A DNA stretch of 64,000 nucleotides from Acinetobacter sp. SAAs474 (GTDB taxonomy: Bacteria > Pseudomonadota > Gammaproteobacteria > Pseudomonadales > Moraxellaceae), in the NCBI RefSeq assembly GCF_032823475.1, contig NZ_CP127915.1:1178001-1242000 (forward strand), written 5' to 3'. Each line of letters starts with the position of its first letter. The stretch's first letter is position 1. The position numbers and the translations under genes are program-made. Shown here in pieces: positions 17,387 to 25,855 of the stretch. A model generated the notes under the pieces. That model did no database searches and had not been told where the DNA came from. It saw only the letters and a program-made list of their open reading frames with translations.

Positions 17387-18835
17387 TTATCGAAGAAGTG
17401 TTTTTGAAATTAGTCTATGAATGGGTTTATTAAACGGTGGCAGAATGAATTTTAAACTATACAGCTTAGGATTCGACATCATGGACCGTTCGTGAGACAA
17501 ACTAAAAAAACCTTCTGGACCGTGATATTTCCCCATGCCAGATGCACCAATGCCGCCAAAAGGCAGGTCATCTTGTGCAACATGAGTTAATACAGTATTC
17601 AGCCCAAAGTGCCCTGAATGGGTACGCTGTGCGACATAATCTGCACGCGCCTGATCAAAGTCGAAATAGTATAATGCAAGTGGACGCGGACGGCTATTAA
17701 TAAAGTCGATAACATCGTCTATTTGATCATATTCCATGATTGGAAGGATGGGACCAAAAATCTCATTTTGCATAATCAGCATATCCGGTTGAACATCAGT
17801 GACCAGTGTCGGCGCAATTTTACGATTTAAAGCTACATCTTCACTTTGAGGATTAAATTCGATAAGTTTGGCACCATTTTGTTGTGCATCATCTAGATAG
17901 CCTTGTAGACGATGATATTGTTTCTCATTAACAATCGCCGTATAGTCTTGATTATTGAGTAAGCTTGGATACATTTCAGAGACATAATAAGAAAAATATT
18001 CTTGAAATAAAGCCGTTTTGCCACGGGGTAAAAACATATAGTCTGGTGCTACACAGGTTTGACCCGCATTCCAGAGTTTGCCTACAGCGATACGCTGGGC
18101 GACATCTTGTAAATCACTTGACTCATGAACTAAAACAGGTGATTTACCTCCCAATTCTAAGATCACTGGTACCAAATTTTGTGCAGCAGCAGTCATGACG
18201 GTTTTGCCGACATTGGTTGAGCCGGTAAAGATTATTTTATCAAAGGGTAGGTGTGAAAAATCATCTGAAATTTGGCCGCCACCATTAATAACAGTAACCA
18301 GTTCTTGAGGAAATGCCTCTGCAATGGCATTGGCCAATGTTCTGCCAAAATAGTGAGAGGCACTAGAAATTTTAATCATGGCATGGTTACCTGCTGCCAA
18401 TGCGCAAATCAGTGGACCAACTGAAAGTAACAGTGGATAATTCCAAGGTGAAATAATACCAATGACGCCTAAAGGCTGATATTCTACCCAACCTTTTGCA
18501 GGCTGATGAATCATACTGATATGGCGTTTGGATGGCTTCATCCATGTCGTTAGGTGGCGGCTGTAATACTTAATCTGTTCTAGACAGGTCAAGAGTTCGC
18601 CAATTTTTGTTTCACTAATTGATCTATTGCCATAGTCTTTATTGATGGCATCTGCCATGTCATCCTGATATTTAATTAACACTTGCTTTAAGCGGGCGAG
18701 TCGATCGATACGTTCTTTTGCTGTGGCATAAGGATGGCGTTGGTAAGCCAATTTTTGTGCAACTAAAATATCATTTAATTTTTGTTGATCAATGCTGTCA
18801 GTACCTACAGCATTGGGATTGGTTTGACTATTCAT
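17387..18835 (-). CDS. coniferyl-aldehyde-dehydrogenase-like aldehyde dehydrogenase
   Basis: This NAD(P)-dependent ALDH of 482 residues is of the class 3-like (membrane-tail) type. Catalytic Glu227 is in LELGGKSP and catalytic Cys261 in NAGQTC. The Rossmann motif FTGSTNVGK (203-211) and the catalytic-loop Asn (ISPWNYP, N132) are present. The usual KPSE nucleotide-pocket motif reads KISS at 155-158, an atypical variant. A basic, hydrophobic C-terminal tail (about 455-482) may anchor it to membrane. It should oxidise aromatic or long-chain aldehydes to acids. It is divergent from a TetR regulator, with a shared palindrome between them, so regulation by that protein is likely. Confidence 0.85.
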   Translation of the reverse strand: MNSQTNPNAVGTDSIDQQKLNDILVAQKLAYQRHPYATAKERIDRLARLKQVLIKYQDDMADAINKDYGNRSISETKIGELLTCLEQIKYYSRHLTTWMKPSKRHISMIHQPAKGWVEYQPLGVIGIISPWNYPLLLSVGPLICALAAGNHAMIKISSASHYFGRTLANAIAEAFPQELVTVINGGGQISDDFSHLPFDKIIFTGSTNVGKTVMTAAAQNLVPVILELGGKSPVLVHESSDLQDVAQRIAVGKLWNAGQTCVAPDYMFLPRGKTALFQEYFSYYVSEMYPSLLNNQDYTAIVNEKQYHRLQGYLDDAQQNGAKLIEFNPQSEDVALNRKIAPTLVTDVQPDMLIMQNEIFGPILPIMEYDQIDDVIDFINSRPRPLALYYFDFDQARADYVAQRTHSGHFGLNTVLTHVAQDDLPFGGIGASGMGKYHGPEGFFSLSHERSMMSNPKLYSLKFILPPFNKPIHRLISKTLLR

Positions 18836-18872
18836 GGCAAATTACCATTTAATACAGGTTAATATAATATTT

Positions 18873-18892
18873 TTTAGAGTATTAACTCTAAA
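18873..18892. promoter_or_regulatory. candidate TetR-family operator
   Basis: A perfect inverted repeat, TTTAGAGT-ATTA-ACTCTAAA, has 8 bp arms and a 4-base centre. It lies midway in the 116 bp divergent region between the aldehyde dehydrogenase and the TetR gene. On the - strand it overlaps a TTGACT box (18892-18897) that could be the dehydrogenase -35 element. Position and symmetry fit a dimeric TetR repressor site controlling both genes. Confidence 0.6.
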
Positions 18893-18951
18893 TAGTCAAG
18901 TTGCTTTCATAAGTGGTTTGATGGGTATTTTGAAAACAGGATTGCCTTAGC

Positions 18952-19653
18952 ATGTCTCATTCAAAAACGGTAAAAACCAAAGAGCGTATCTTACAGTTAA
19001 GCTTACAATTGTTTAATGAACGCGGTGAACGTTCTGTCACGACCAATCATATTGCTGCTGAACTTGGTATTAGTCCAGGTAATTTGTATTATCATTTTCG
19101 CAATAAAAGCGAAATTATTAAAGAGTTAATGGCGCAATACCAACATGAAACATTAGAAATGCTGGCTTTGCCAGAAGATCGTCTGCTAGATGCCAATGAT
19201 AAAATTCGTTATTTTCAAGTTTTAAGTAGCCAATTATGGGCATATCGTTTTTTACATCGTGATGTTTATCATTTGGTCGAAAATAATGATGATTTTCGTA
19301 AAATGTATCCACGCTTTGCAGGTCAGGTGATGCAACAGGGCCAAAAGATTTATAAGGCATTTGTCAACGCTGGATTGATGGCAATGACTGATTCTGAAAT
19401 TGAAGCTTTAATTATTAATTTATGGATTGTACTTACCAATTGGACCAATTTTTTATATATGTCTGGTCATATTACTGATTCAAATACTTTAGAAGATAAA
19501 TGGCTTTGGCATGCTCTACGTCAGATGGTCTTTTTAGAAGGCGCATATCTACGTGGTGAGAGCCGCCAAACTTATGAAAGCTTGTTGGCTAGCTTTGGTT
19601 CTTCTGAACTTTTTGCCAGTTTTTCTGCCATGAAAACCCATCGCATTGAATAA
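18952..19653 (+). CDS. TetR-family transcriptional regulator
   Basis: This protein of 233 residues has an N-terminal TetR helix-turn-helix domain: KTKERILQLSLQLFNERGE (8-26), then TTNHIAAELGISPGNLYYHFRNKSEII (about 30-56). The C-terminal ligand-binding domain is helical and Trp/Tyr-rich, suggesting a hydrophobic ligand such as a fatty acid, aldehyde or acyl-CoA. It is divergently placed from an aldehyde dehydrogenase, an arrangement also present in Pseudomonas (PA0366/PA0367 type). This favours local autoregulation and control of the dehydrogenase. The ligand is not predictable from sequence. Confidence 0.88.
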   Translation: MSHSKTVKTKERILQLSLQLFNERGERSVTTNHIAAELGISPGNLYYHFRNKSEIIKELMAQYQHETLEMLALPEDRLLDANDKIRYFQVLSSQLWAYRFLHRDVYHLVENNDDFRKMYPRFAGQVMQQGQKIYKAFVNAGLMAMTDSEIEALIINLWIVLTNWTNFLYMSGHITDSNTLEDKWLWHALRQMVFLEGAYLRGESRQTYESLLASFGSSELFASFSAMKTHRIE

Positions 19654-19730
19654 GCCTATTTAGAAAGATGAGAAAAGGCGTTAGAATGTTGTGCTTATTT
19701 TGAATTGAATAGATTAGTGACATTAACCAA

Positions 19731-20597
19731 ATGAATATGACGACTGCAAATACTGCGCGCTTACTCATTACTTGTGCAGATAAGCCAGGTATTGTGCAAG
19801 CTGTATCGAGCTTTTTGTATCATCAAGGAGCAAATATTACCGCACTTGATCAATATGCAACAGAAGCTCAAGGTGGGCGTTATTTCATGCGTGTGGAATT
19901 TGAATTAGATAATTTACAAAGTCGTAAAGAAAATTTAATTCAGACATTTTCATCAAATGTTGCCGAACGTTATGAAATGCATTGGCGCCTTGCTTTGGTC
20001 AGTGATATGAAAAAAGTGGGCATTTTGGTTTCTAAAGTAGATCATGCTTTGTTGGAACTTTTATGGCGCCATGCGCGTGGTGGTCTGCCGTGTGAAATCA
20101 CAAAAGTGGTTTCAAATCACGATGCATTACGTGAATCTGTAGAAAATTTTGGTATTCCTTTTGAGGTGGTACCTGTTAATAAAGAAAATAAACGTGAAGC
20201 TTATGCTCAAATTGACGAATTGATGCAAGGAAATGACTTACTTGTGTTAGCACGTTATATGCAGATTCTCGATGAAGAATTTGTGGCAAAATGGGAAATG
20301 AAGGTGATTAATATCCATCATTCATTTTTGCCAGCATTTGTCGGTGCAAATCCATATAAGCAGGCTCATGAAAAAGGGGTGAAGTTGATCGGTGCAACAG
20401 CACACTATGTGACTGCTGACTTAGATCAAGGGCCTATCATTGAGCAAGATGTTGAACGTGTAAATCATGATTTTACCGTAGAGCAATTGCGTGAATTAGG
20501 TCAGGATGTAGAACGTAATGTTTTAGCACGTGCAGTGAAGTGGCATCTAGAAGATCGTATTATTGTGGATGGCAATAAAACGGTAGTCTTTCAGTAG
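19731..20597 (+). CDS. purU: formyltetrahydrofolate deformylase
   Basis: This protein of 288 residues has an N-terminal ACT regulatory domain (about 9-85, starting RLLITCADKPGIVQAVSSFL) and a C-terminal formyl transferase/hydrolase domain with LARYMQILDEEFV, INIHHSFLPAFVGANPY (catalytic His and Asn region) and GATAHYVTADLDQGPI (catalytic Asp). It hydrolyses 10-formyl-THF to formate and THF, balancing one-carbon pools; in Escherichia coli it responds to Met and Gly. Two start codons (19731, 19737) are possible. No clear Shine-Dalgarno sequence is seen. It is monocistronic and ends at a strong terminator. Confidence 0.95.
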   Translation: MNMTTANTARLLITCADKPGIVQAVSSFLYHQGANITALDQYATEAQGGRYFMRVEFELDNLQSRKENLIQTFSSNVAERYEMHWRLALVSDMKKVGILVSKVDHALLELLWRHARGGLPCEITKVVSNHDALRESVENFGIPFEVVPVNKENKREAYAQIDELMQGNDLLVLARYMQILDEEFVAKWEMKVINIHHSFLPAFVGANPYKQAHEKGVKLIGATAHYVTADLDQGPIIEQDVERVNHDFTVEQLRELGQDVERNVLARAVKWHLEDRIIVDGNKTVVFQ

Positions 20598-20612
20598 TCA
20601 TCATGCAATGAG

Positions 20613-20641
20613 AAAAGCATGCGTTACGCATGCTTTTTTTT
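20613..20641 (+). terminator. rho-independent terminator of purU
   Basis: An 11 bp stem (AAAAGCATGCG / CGCATGCTTTT) with a 3-base loop is followed by a T run, 16 bases after the purU stop. Confidence 0.9.
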
Positions 20642-20681
20642 ATTATTAAAAAAAATCATAAAATTCTCTAAATTAATTGTT

Positions 20682-20732
20682 GCAAATGAAAACACTTCTC
20701 ATTTATCATTATGCACACTTTCATAGTATAAA
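20682..20732 (+). promoter_or_regulatory. candidate Fur-regulated promoter of tonB
   Basis: GCAAATGAAAACACTTCTC at 20682-20700 matches the 19 bp Fur consensus at 12 positions. It is followed by an overlapping ATAATGATAA core on the - strand (20703-20712). A TATAAA at 20727-20732 with TTATCA 18 bases upstream could be the promoter, overlapped by the Fur-like half sites. Iron control is expected for tonB-exbBD systems. The match is moderate in an AT-rich background. Confidence 0.35.
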
Positions 20733-20808
20733 CCGATAAAATTGATTGTTTATTTCATTTGGTCTTTTTAGTGATAAATAGTCGTTTTTTCTAGGGTCCC
20801 TTAAGTTC

Positions 20809-21594
20809 ATGAGTATATCTTCCACACCGATGATGCCAAATCTCTCTCCCATGAAGAAGAAAGCTGTTGCTGCGATAATCGCGGTTATTATTGGACATGC
20901 TGGTGTCATGTGGGCGATTCAACATATGAAAACCCCAGAGTTAAAACCAATAGATAAGACACCATTAAAGGTTCGGTTTGTACAAATTAAAGAACCGCCA
21001 CAACCTTTACCACCACAACCTAAAGCCGAACCTAAGAAAGAGCAGCCTAAGCCGAAGGAAGTGAAAGAGGTGAAAATTGTGGAAAAACAGCTTCCACCAC
21101 CACCTAAAAAGGTTGAAAAAGTTCAACAAATTAAAAAATCAGAGACAGCAAAACCTGTAGTTAAGCCGGTTGAAACACCTGTTCAAGCGACCACAATCAC
21201 TACAACTGTTTCTGAAGTCAAAGTTGCGAAACCAGCTCCAGCACCTGTTGCACCACCGGTACCTCCAGCGCCAGTAGCACCTCCAGCACCGCCATCAGCA
21301 AAAACAGTTTCCATTGGTGGTGCTGGTGTACAATGGAGTCGCTCTCCAAAGCCATCGTATTCAAATCGTGATCTACAAGGTGAAACACGTATTGTGGTGA
21401 TCTTGATTGAGGCAGATGAAAAGGGCGCAATCCAGAGTGCACGTGTAACACGCTCAAGTGGTCTTCCAGCTTTAGATGAAAAGATTTTACGTGCAGTACG
21501 TAATGCGAAATTCAAACCGTACAAAGAAAATGGCGTTGCTTATCCAATTAAAGCTGAACAACCATTTGAATTGACATTGAATGCTAAAGGCTAA
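20809..21594 (+). CDS. tonB: energy transducer TonB
   Basis: This protein of 261 residues has a cytoplasmic N-terminus, one transmembrane helix (about 18-37) containing the functionally important His (H30), then a long Pro/Lys/Glu periplasmic linker (about 55-165) with PPPP and KPKE-type repeats, and the C-terminal TonB domain (about 175-258, RDLQGETRIVVILIEADEKG and ALDEKILRAVRNAKFKPY). It transmits proton-motive force from ExbB-ExbD to outer-membrane siderophore receptors. It is the first gene of tonB-exbB-exbD. A Fur-like site lies upstream. Confidence 0.94.
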   Translation: MSISSTPMMPNLSPMKKKAVAAIIAVIIGHAGVMWAIQHMKTPELKPIDKTPLKVRFVQIKEPPQPLPPQPKAEPKKEQPKPKEVKEVKIVEKQLPPPPKKVEKVQQIKKSETAKPVVKPVETPVQATTITTTVSEVKVAKPAPAPVAPPVPPAPVAPPAPPSAKTVSIGGAGVQWSRSPKPSYSNRDLQGETRIVVILIEADEKGAIQSARVTRSSGLPALDEKILRAVRNAKFKPYKENGVAYPIKAEQPFELTLNAKG

Positions 21595-21615
21595 CCCACA
21601 TTTAGGAGTTCGAAT

Positions 21616-22239
21616 ATGAACTTTTCAGTTTATTGGCAACATGCTGATGCAATAAGTAAGACACTGTATTTTGTATTATTGGCTATGTCTATTGCGACAT
21701 GGACGATTGCCATTTTACGCTTGATGGGGACTCGCCAGCTCAAACAACATGCTTATACTCAATTGTCTAAAGCATTACAGCATTTAAAGGCAAAGCTGAA
21801 ACCTTTGTCATTTGAACAACGTAAAGCGGTTGCTGAGCAGGCATTATTACGTCAAATTTCGGTAGAAAAATCTGCTGCTGAAAAAGGTGTAGCGGTATTA
21901 GGAACGATTGCATCACTTGCACCATTTGTCGGATTGTTTGGTACGGTTTGGGGTATTTTTCATGCCTTGGTTGCGGTAGGTAAAAGTGGTCAAGCAGGTT
22001 TAGCTCAAGTGGCTACCCCAGTCGGTGAGGCATTGATTATGACCGGCTTTGGTTTGGCTGTCGCAATCCCTGCTGTGATTGCCTATAATATTTGTACACG
22101 TTATAACCGTACCTTATCAAATGAATTGCAAGATCATGCACACAGTCTATTGATTGATACTATGTTGCAACAAGAATCCGCAACACAAAATGTGGCAGTC
22201 AATAGTACACAAGAAGGTTTTGTTGGAGGTCAAGCTTAA
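21616..22239 (+). CDS. exbB: ExbB proton channel subunit
   Basis: This protein of 207 residues is of the MotA/TolQ/ExbB family. The first membrane helix lies near 17-36, and a cytoplasmic helical domain contains KGVAVLGTIASLAPFVGLFGTVWGI, the conserved signature leading into helix 2; helix 3 is at about 139-160 (GEALIMTGFGLAVAIPAVIAYN). It forms the pentameric channel that drives TonB. It follows tonB by 21 bp with a GGAG ribosome site, and its stop overlaps the exbD start (TAATG), implying translational coupling. Confidence 0.95.
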   Translation: MNFSVYWQHADAISKTLYFVLLAMSIATWTIAILRLMGTRQLKQHAYTQLSKALQHLKAKLKPLSFEQRKAVAEQALLRQISVEKSAAEKGVAVLGTIASLAPFVGLFGTVWGIFHALVAVGKSGQAGLAQVATPVGEALIMTGFGLAVAIPAVIAYNICTRYNRTLSNELQDHAHSLLIDTMLQQESATQNVAVNSTQEGFVGGQA

Positions 22240-22646
22240 TGGCTTTTCAATTGGGTGAAGACAACGATAGTGGCATGAATGAGATGAATCTCATTCCACT
22301 GATCGATATTATGTTGGTATTGATGATCATCTTTTTGGTGACTGCGACCGTTGCCAACCCATCGATTCCGTTAACGTTGCCTCAGACCAGTGCTGAAATT
22401 GTTGATCCGCCACCTAAAGCCATTACCGTGAGTATTAATGCGGATAATCAAGTGGCTTGGGATGATAAAATGATCAGCTTGGATGAGTTGCAAGTTCGAC
22501 TTCAAGAAGCTGGTCAGCAGCCACAAAAACCGACCGTACAGCTTCGAGCAGATAAAGAAGCCAAATATGATACGGTTGCTAAAGTCATGTCACATGCGAG
22601 TGAAGCCGGACTCAGTGATATTGCTTTTGTAAGTGATAATCAATAG
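22239..22646 (+). CDS. exbD: ExbD proton channel subunit
   Basis: This protein of 135 residues has one N-terminal transmembrane helix containing the essential Asp (D23 in LIPLIDIMLVLMIIFLVTA) and a periplasmic TolR/ExbD domain with the typical DKMISLDELQVRL and VQLRADKEAKYDTVAKVM stretches. It works with ExbB to couple proton flow to TonB. The start overlaps the exbB stop by one base. The operon ends at a strong bidirectional terminator. Confidence 0.95.
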   Translation: MAFQLGEDNDSGMNEMNLIPLIDIMLVLMIIFLVTATVANPSIPLTLPQTSAEIVDPPPKAITVSINADNQVAWDDKMISLDELQVRLQEAGQQPQKPTVQLRADKEAKYDTVAKVMSHASEAGLSDIAFVSDNQ

Positions 22647-22662
22647 TTTGATGATCGCTGTA

Positions 22663-22698
22663 AAAAAAACCTCTACTTTTTTAGCTAGAGGTTTTTTT
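22663..22698. terminator. bidirectional terminator between exbD and the MFS gene
   Basis: A 13 bp stem of A7-CCTCTA / TAGAGG-T7 type with a T-rich loop ends both the exbD (+) and the MFS (-) transcripts. Confidence 0.88.
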
Positions 22699-22719
22699 GA
22701 TTCAGAATAAAGTATTAGC

Positions 22720-23910
22720 TTAACTAGCTAAGGGGGGTAGGCGACTATAGCGCCAGTCAATCAGCGCAAAAATTGCCGTACCTGCAACTAATGCTAAACC
22801 TACCAAACAACTCATTCCCCAACCACCGTGATTCCAAGCATAAATACCGAGTGCAGATCCTGTTGCACCACCACTAAAATAAGCCGTCATATAAATCGAG
22901 TTAATGCGTGATTTGGCATCAACTCTAAGACGGAAAATAATATTTTGATTACAGGTATGAACAATCGCGAGACCTAAGTTGATCATGCCAAAACCTAAAA
23001 TATAACTGATGAGTTGATATTGTCCCCAGTAGAGTAATAACCAGCTGAGTGCAAGCGTGATAACACCGACCCAAGTCATGCGTTGTGTATAGCCACGATC
23101 TGCAATTTTGCCAACAAATTTTGTGGATAATGCACCAAATATACCAATCAGTGTCACCACACCGACCATAAAATTAGGTAATGCAAATGCGGATTGTAAT
23201 AAAATCGCAATTGTTGAAAATAAAATACTCATGGCAGCAAAAGCACATCCACCAACCAGTGAGCGAAAAACAAGGCGTGGTTCTTGTTGCAGTAATCGCA
23301 CCATAGAAATTAAAATATGGTGATAGCGTAGCTTAACGGTCGCAATATGAGGGAGTCGATAGCGTAAAATAAGTGCAAGAATAAACATTAAAATGGCGCT
23401 GACAAAGTAAATGACCTGCCATTCAAATAAATTCGACAATAACCCTGACAAACTGGTTGAAAGTAAAATACCCACCAATAAACCACTCATGAGTAATCCA
23501 ACGACTTCACCAATTTTTTGTGGTCTTACGCTCATGGTTGCAAAAGGAATTAGTACCTGTGCAGCAACAGAAAATAATCCTGTCATTGCAGTTCCGAGCC
23601 ATAACATCGGTAAATTAACAGATAATGCACAGATCAATAAACCGATTCCTGCACATGCCATCAGTAGTGGAATAAACTTGGTTTTATTAACAATATCACC
23701 AAGCGGAACAATAAAAAGTAATCCCAGTGCATATGCTACCTGTGCAAAAGTAACCGTCAATGCCACACGAGATTCTGGCATCTGAAAATAGCTATGCATT
23801 GAATTGATCAGTGGTTGGCTATAATAGTTGGCACCTGCACACAAACCACATGCAATTGCCATAAGCCATAATAATGGTCGATCTTGGCTAATGTCATTTT
23901 GGCTTGACAT
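22720..23910 (-). CDS. major facilitator superfamily transporter
   Basis: This protein of 396 residues has 12 predicted membrane helices. The MFS loop motif between helices 2 and 3 reads PLGDIVNKTKFIPLL (about 68-82), a variant of GxxxDRxGRR. Helix 1 contains CGLCAGANYYSQPLI, similar to YnfM/YgaY-like efflux carriers. AAGGAG lies four bases upstream of the ATG. The substrate is unknown; related carriers export drugs, sugars or amino acids. It is convergent with exbD and lies about 100 bp downstream of the EamA gene on the same strand, so the two may be co-transcribed. Confidence 0.85.
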   Translation of the reverse strand: MSSQNDISQDRPLLWLMAIACGLCAGANYYSQPLINSMHSYFQMPESRVALTVTFAQVAYALGLLFIVPLGDIVNKTKFIPLLMACAGIGLLICALSVNLPMLWLGTAMTGLFSVAAQVLIPFATMSVRPQKIGEVVGLLMSGLLVGILLSTSLSGLLSNLFEWQVIYFVSAILMFILALILRYRLPHIATVKLRYHHILISMVRLLQQEPRLVFRSLVGGCAFAAMSILFSTIAILLQSAFALPNFMVGVVTLIGIFGALSTKFVGKIADRGYTQRMTWVGVITLALSWLLLYWGQYQLISYILGFGMINLGLAIVHTCNQNIIFRLRVDAKSRINSIYMTAYFSGGATGSALGIYAWNHGGWGMSCLVGLALVAGTAIFALIDWRYSRLPPLAS

Positions 23911-24011
23911 AATACTCCTTAATAATGATCAGAGAACACGGTATAGCGATAGATCAATGAGATACGATATCCATTGTTTGTGGATCTGTATACATGATGC
24001 AATTGAAATCG

Positions 24012-24935
24012 TTAAGCCAGTTTTTTTTTGGCAAAAGTAATCATCAGAACACCAATAATATTTAGTGCACAGCCAAACCATTGTACCGTATTTAAACTTT
24101 CACCCAGAAAAAGTGTAGCGAGAATAATGGTGAGAATAGGGCCGACTGAAGCAATCATGGCAGCTTGGGAAGCACCTAATCGTGCAATACTTTGTGCAAT
24201 TAAAATAGTGGGAAGAACCGTTACCAGCAGTCCAAGTGCTATACCATACCAAATGATTTGATGCGGAAGTTGGCTTAAATGCATCATTGGCTGTGTGGTC
24301 GTACTAAAAAAATGCACCAGTGTTCCAATACAGGCAATACTTAAAGCCAAGCCAGTAAAATTCCATGAACCAAATGTTTTAATGAGTCGAGGTGTAAGTA
24401 GTAAATAGGTAGCAAAGCTGATTGCACTGGCAAAGACCAAACTGGCTCCAAGCCAAAAATTACTGTCGTGTGGTGTCGTGCTTTGTTCTTGTAACATGAC
24501 AAGCACAGTACCGCCATAGCTTAAGGCAATCGCACAAATCATTTTAAAATTGAGCTTTTGCTTAAAAATAACACTAGATGCCAGTACAGTGAGTGTTGGA
24601 TATAGAAATAGGATAATACGTTCTAAGGATGCGCTAATATACATGAGACCGGTAAAGTCTAACCAGCTGGAAAAGTAATAACCAATTAAGCCTGCTGTAA
24701 TTAATAACAACCAATCTTTTATGGCAATGTTCTTATTGTGATGACGGTTAAGCCAACAGAGTATTAAGAAAAATGGTAATGCACTGGCCATGCGTAATGC
24801 CATCAGTAAAGTACCATCCACTAATGGTGATAGGGCATAGGCTTGTTTAATAAAAATTGCTTTAGTACTAAATAAAAATGCCGCAATGATGGCAAATAAA
24901 GAGCCTATCTGGACTTTGTTGAGTGATACATTCAT
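24012..24935 (-). CDS. EamA/DMT-family exporter
   Basis: This protein of 307 residues has ten predicted membrane helices arranged as two EamA repeats (about 10-145 and 160-300). The typical end-of-repeat helix is SLERIILFLYPTLTVLASSVIFKQKLN in repeat 1 and MIASVGPILTIILATLFLGESLN in repeat 2. The family exports amino acids and other metabolites. No clear Shine-Dalgarno sequence precedes the ATG. The substrate is not predictable. The neighbouring MFS carrier on the same strand suggests an efflux pair, which is inference. Confidence 0.85.
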   Translation of the reverse strand: MNVSLNKVQIGSLFAIIAAFLFSTKAIFIKQAYALSPLVDGTLLMALRMASALPFFLILCWLNRHHNKNIAIKDWLLLITAGLIGYYFSSWLDFTGLMYISASLERIILFLYPTLTVLASSVIFKQKLNFKMICAIALSYGGTVLVMLQEQSTTPHDSNFWLGASLVFASAISFATYLLLTPRLIKTFGSWNFTGLALSIACIGTLVHFFSTTTQPMMHLSQLPHQIIWYGIALGLLVTVLPTILIAQSIARLGASQAAMIASVGPILTIILATLFLGESLNTVQWFGCALNIIGVLMITFAKKKLA

Positions 24936-25855
24936 AACATTGGCTTGAGTGAATACAGATGATGGGGGCGCATAAAACTATAGATTAAAATTTAGTCTCA
25001 TTGTGATATCAAAATCGGATCATTGAAACGTTGATCTATCGGGTTAAATTGAGTCGTATTGGCTAGTATACGTATTTAATACTCAATGATGACAGATAAA
25101 CTGGATTAAATTGGTTAAAAATTAATCCAATGTACGTGTCATGACCCTATAAGATTATTTATCGTGACCTATAAATTAATAATTAATGCAGCGGTACAGT
25201 GATTTTAAATCAATAATGCGCACAAAAAAGGTGCAAAACGGATTAAATCTAGATTTTGGTATCACATATTAAAATGGTAAAAAAAAATTAATTTAATTTT
25301 TTTATGGCTTAAATAAGACTATTGAAGAATAACATTCGTTAATGAAACATATTAGTCATGTTGAATGTTTTATATACTCGATCTAATAACGAATATTGGT
25401 GAAATTGATGAAAAAAGTATTTTTATAGATCAATATCATCAAGATGACGATATTTGTGAGTATGTTATTTGAGCGCCTAAATTAACGGCATATGCGGTGT
25501 GATCAAGCTGCTGCTTTTGTTTTTACCCTATTGTATTTTTATTGTATGCGCTGGGATGGGTGAATAGTGAATCAGCATATTGTGTAGATAAATCATAATC
25601 AGTATTTATTAGCGCTAATCTCTAGGTTTTTGTGGCCCTTAAATCAAAAAAATCATCAATAAAAAAACCCTTCTCATTCGATATTCCATGATTATTTTTA
25701 TGAATAACTGTCATGAAATGTTGTCATTTATTAAATAAATAATGGGTAGTATTTTCAAAAACTTTCATTAGAATCCAAAAAATAGACAAATTATATCCAG
25801 AGCAAAATATCTCTTTTGGGGTATTTCGGTAAAAAAATTAGCTTAAGGGACATGC
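24936..25855. other. 920 bp AT-rich region without a recognised gene
   Basis: The region separates the divergent EamA and pntAA genes. It is rich in A/T tracts. One short + strand ORF runs from ATG 25365 to TGA 25472 (35 residues, acidic, ending DDDICEYVI) and has no clear ribosome site. It may be a gene remnant or chance. The pntAA ribosome site (AAGGGA) is at the right end. I find no tRNA, no repeat array and no convincing promoter. Confidence 0.5.

Noticed and set aside
21183..21524. 113-codon - strand ORF inside tonB
   Set aside because: It is a shadow of the repetitive Pro/Lys-rich TonB linker, giving Gly/Ala-rich low complexity on the other strand.
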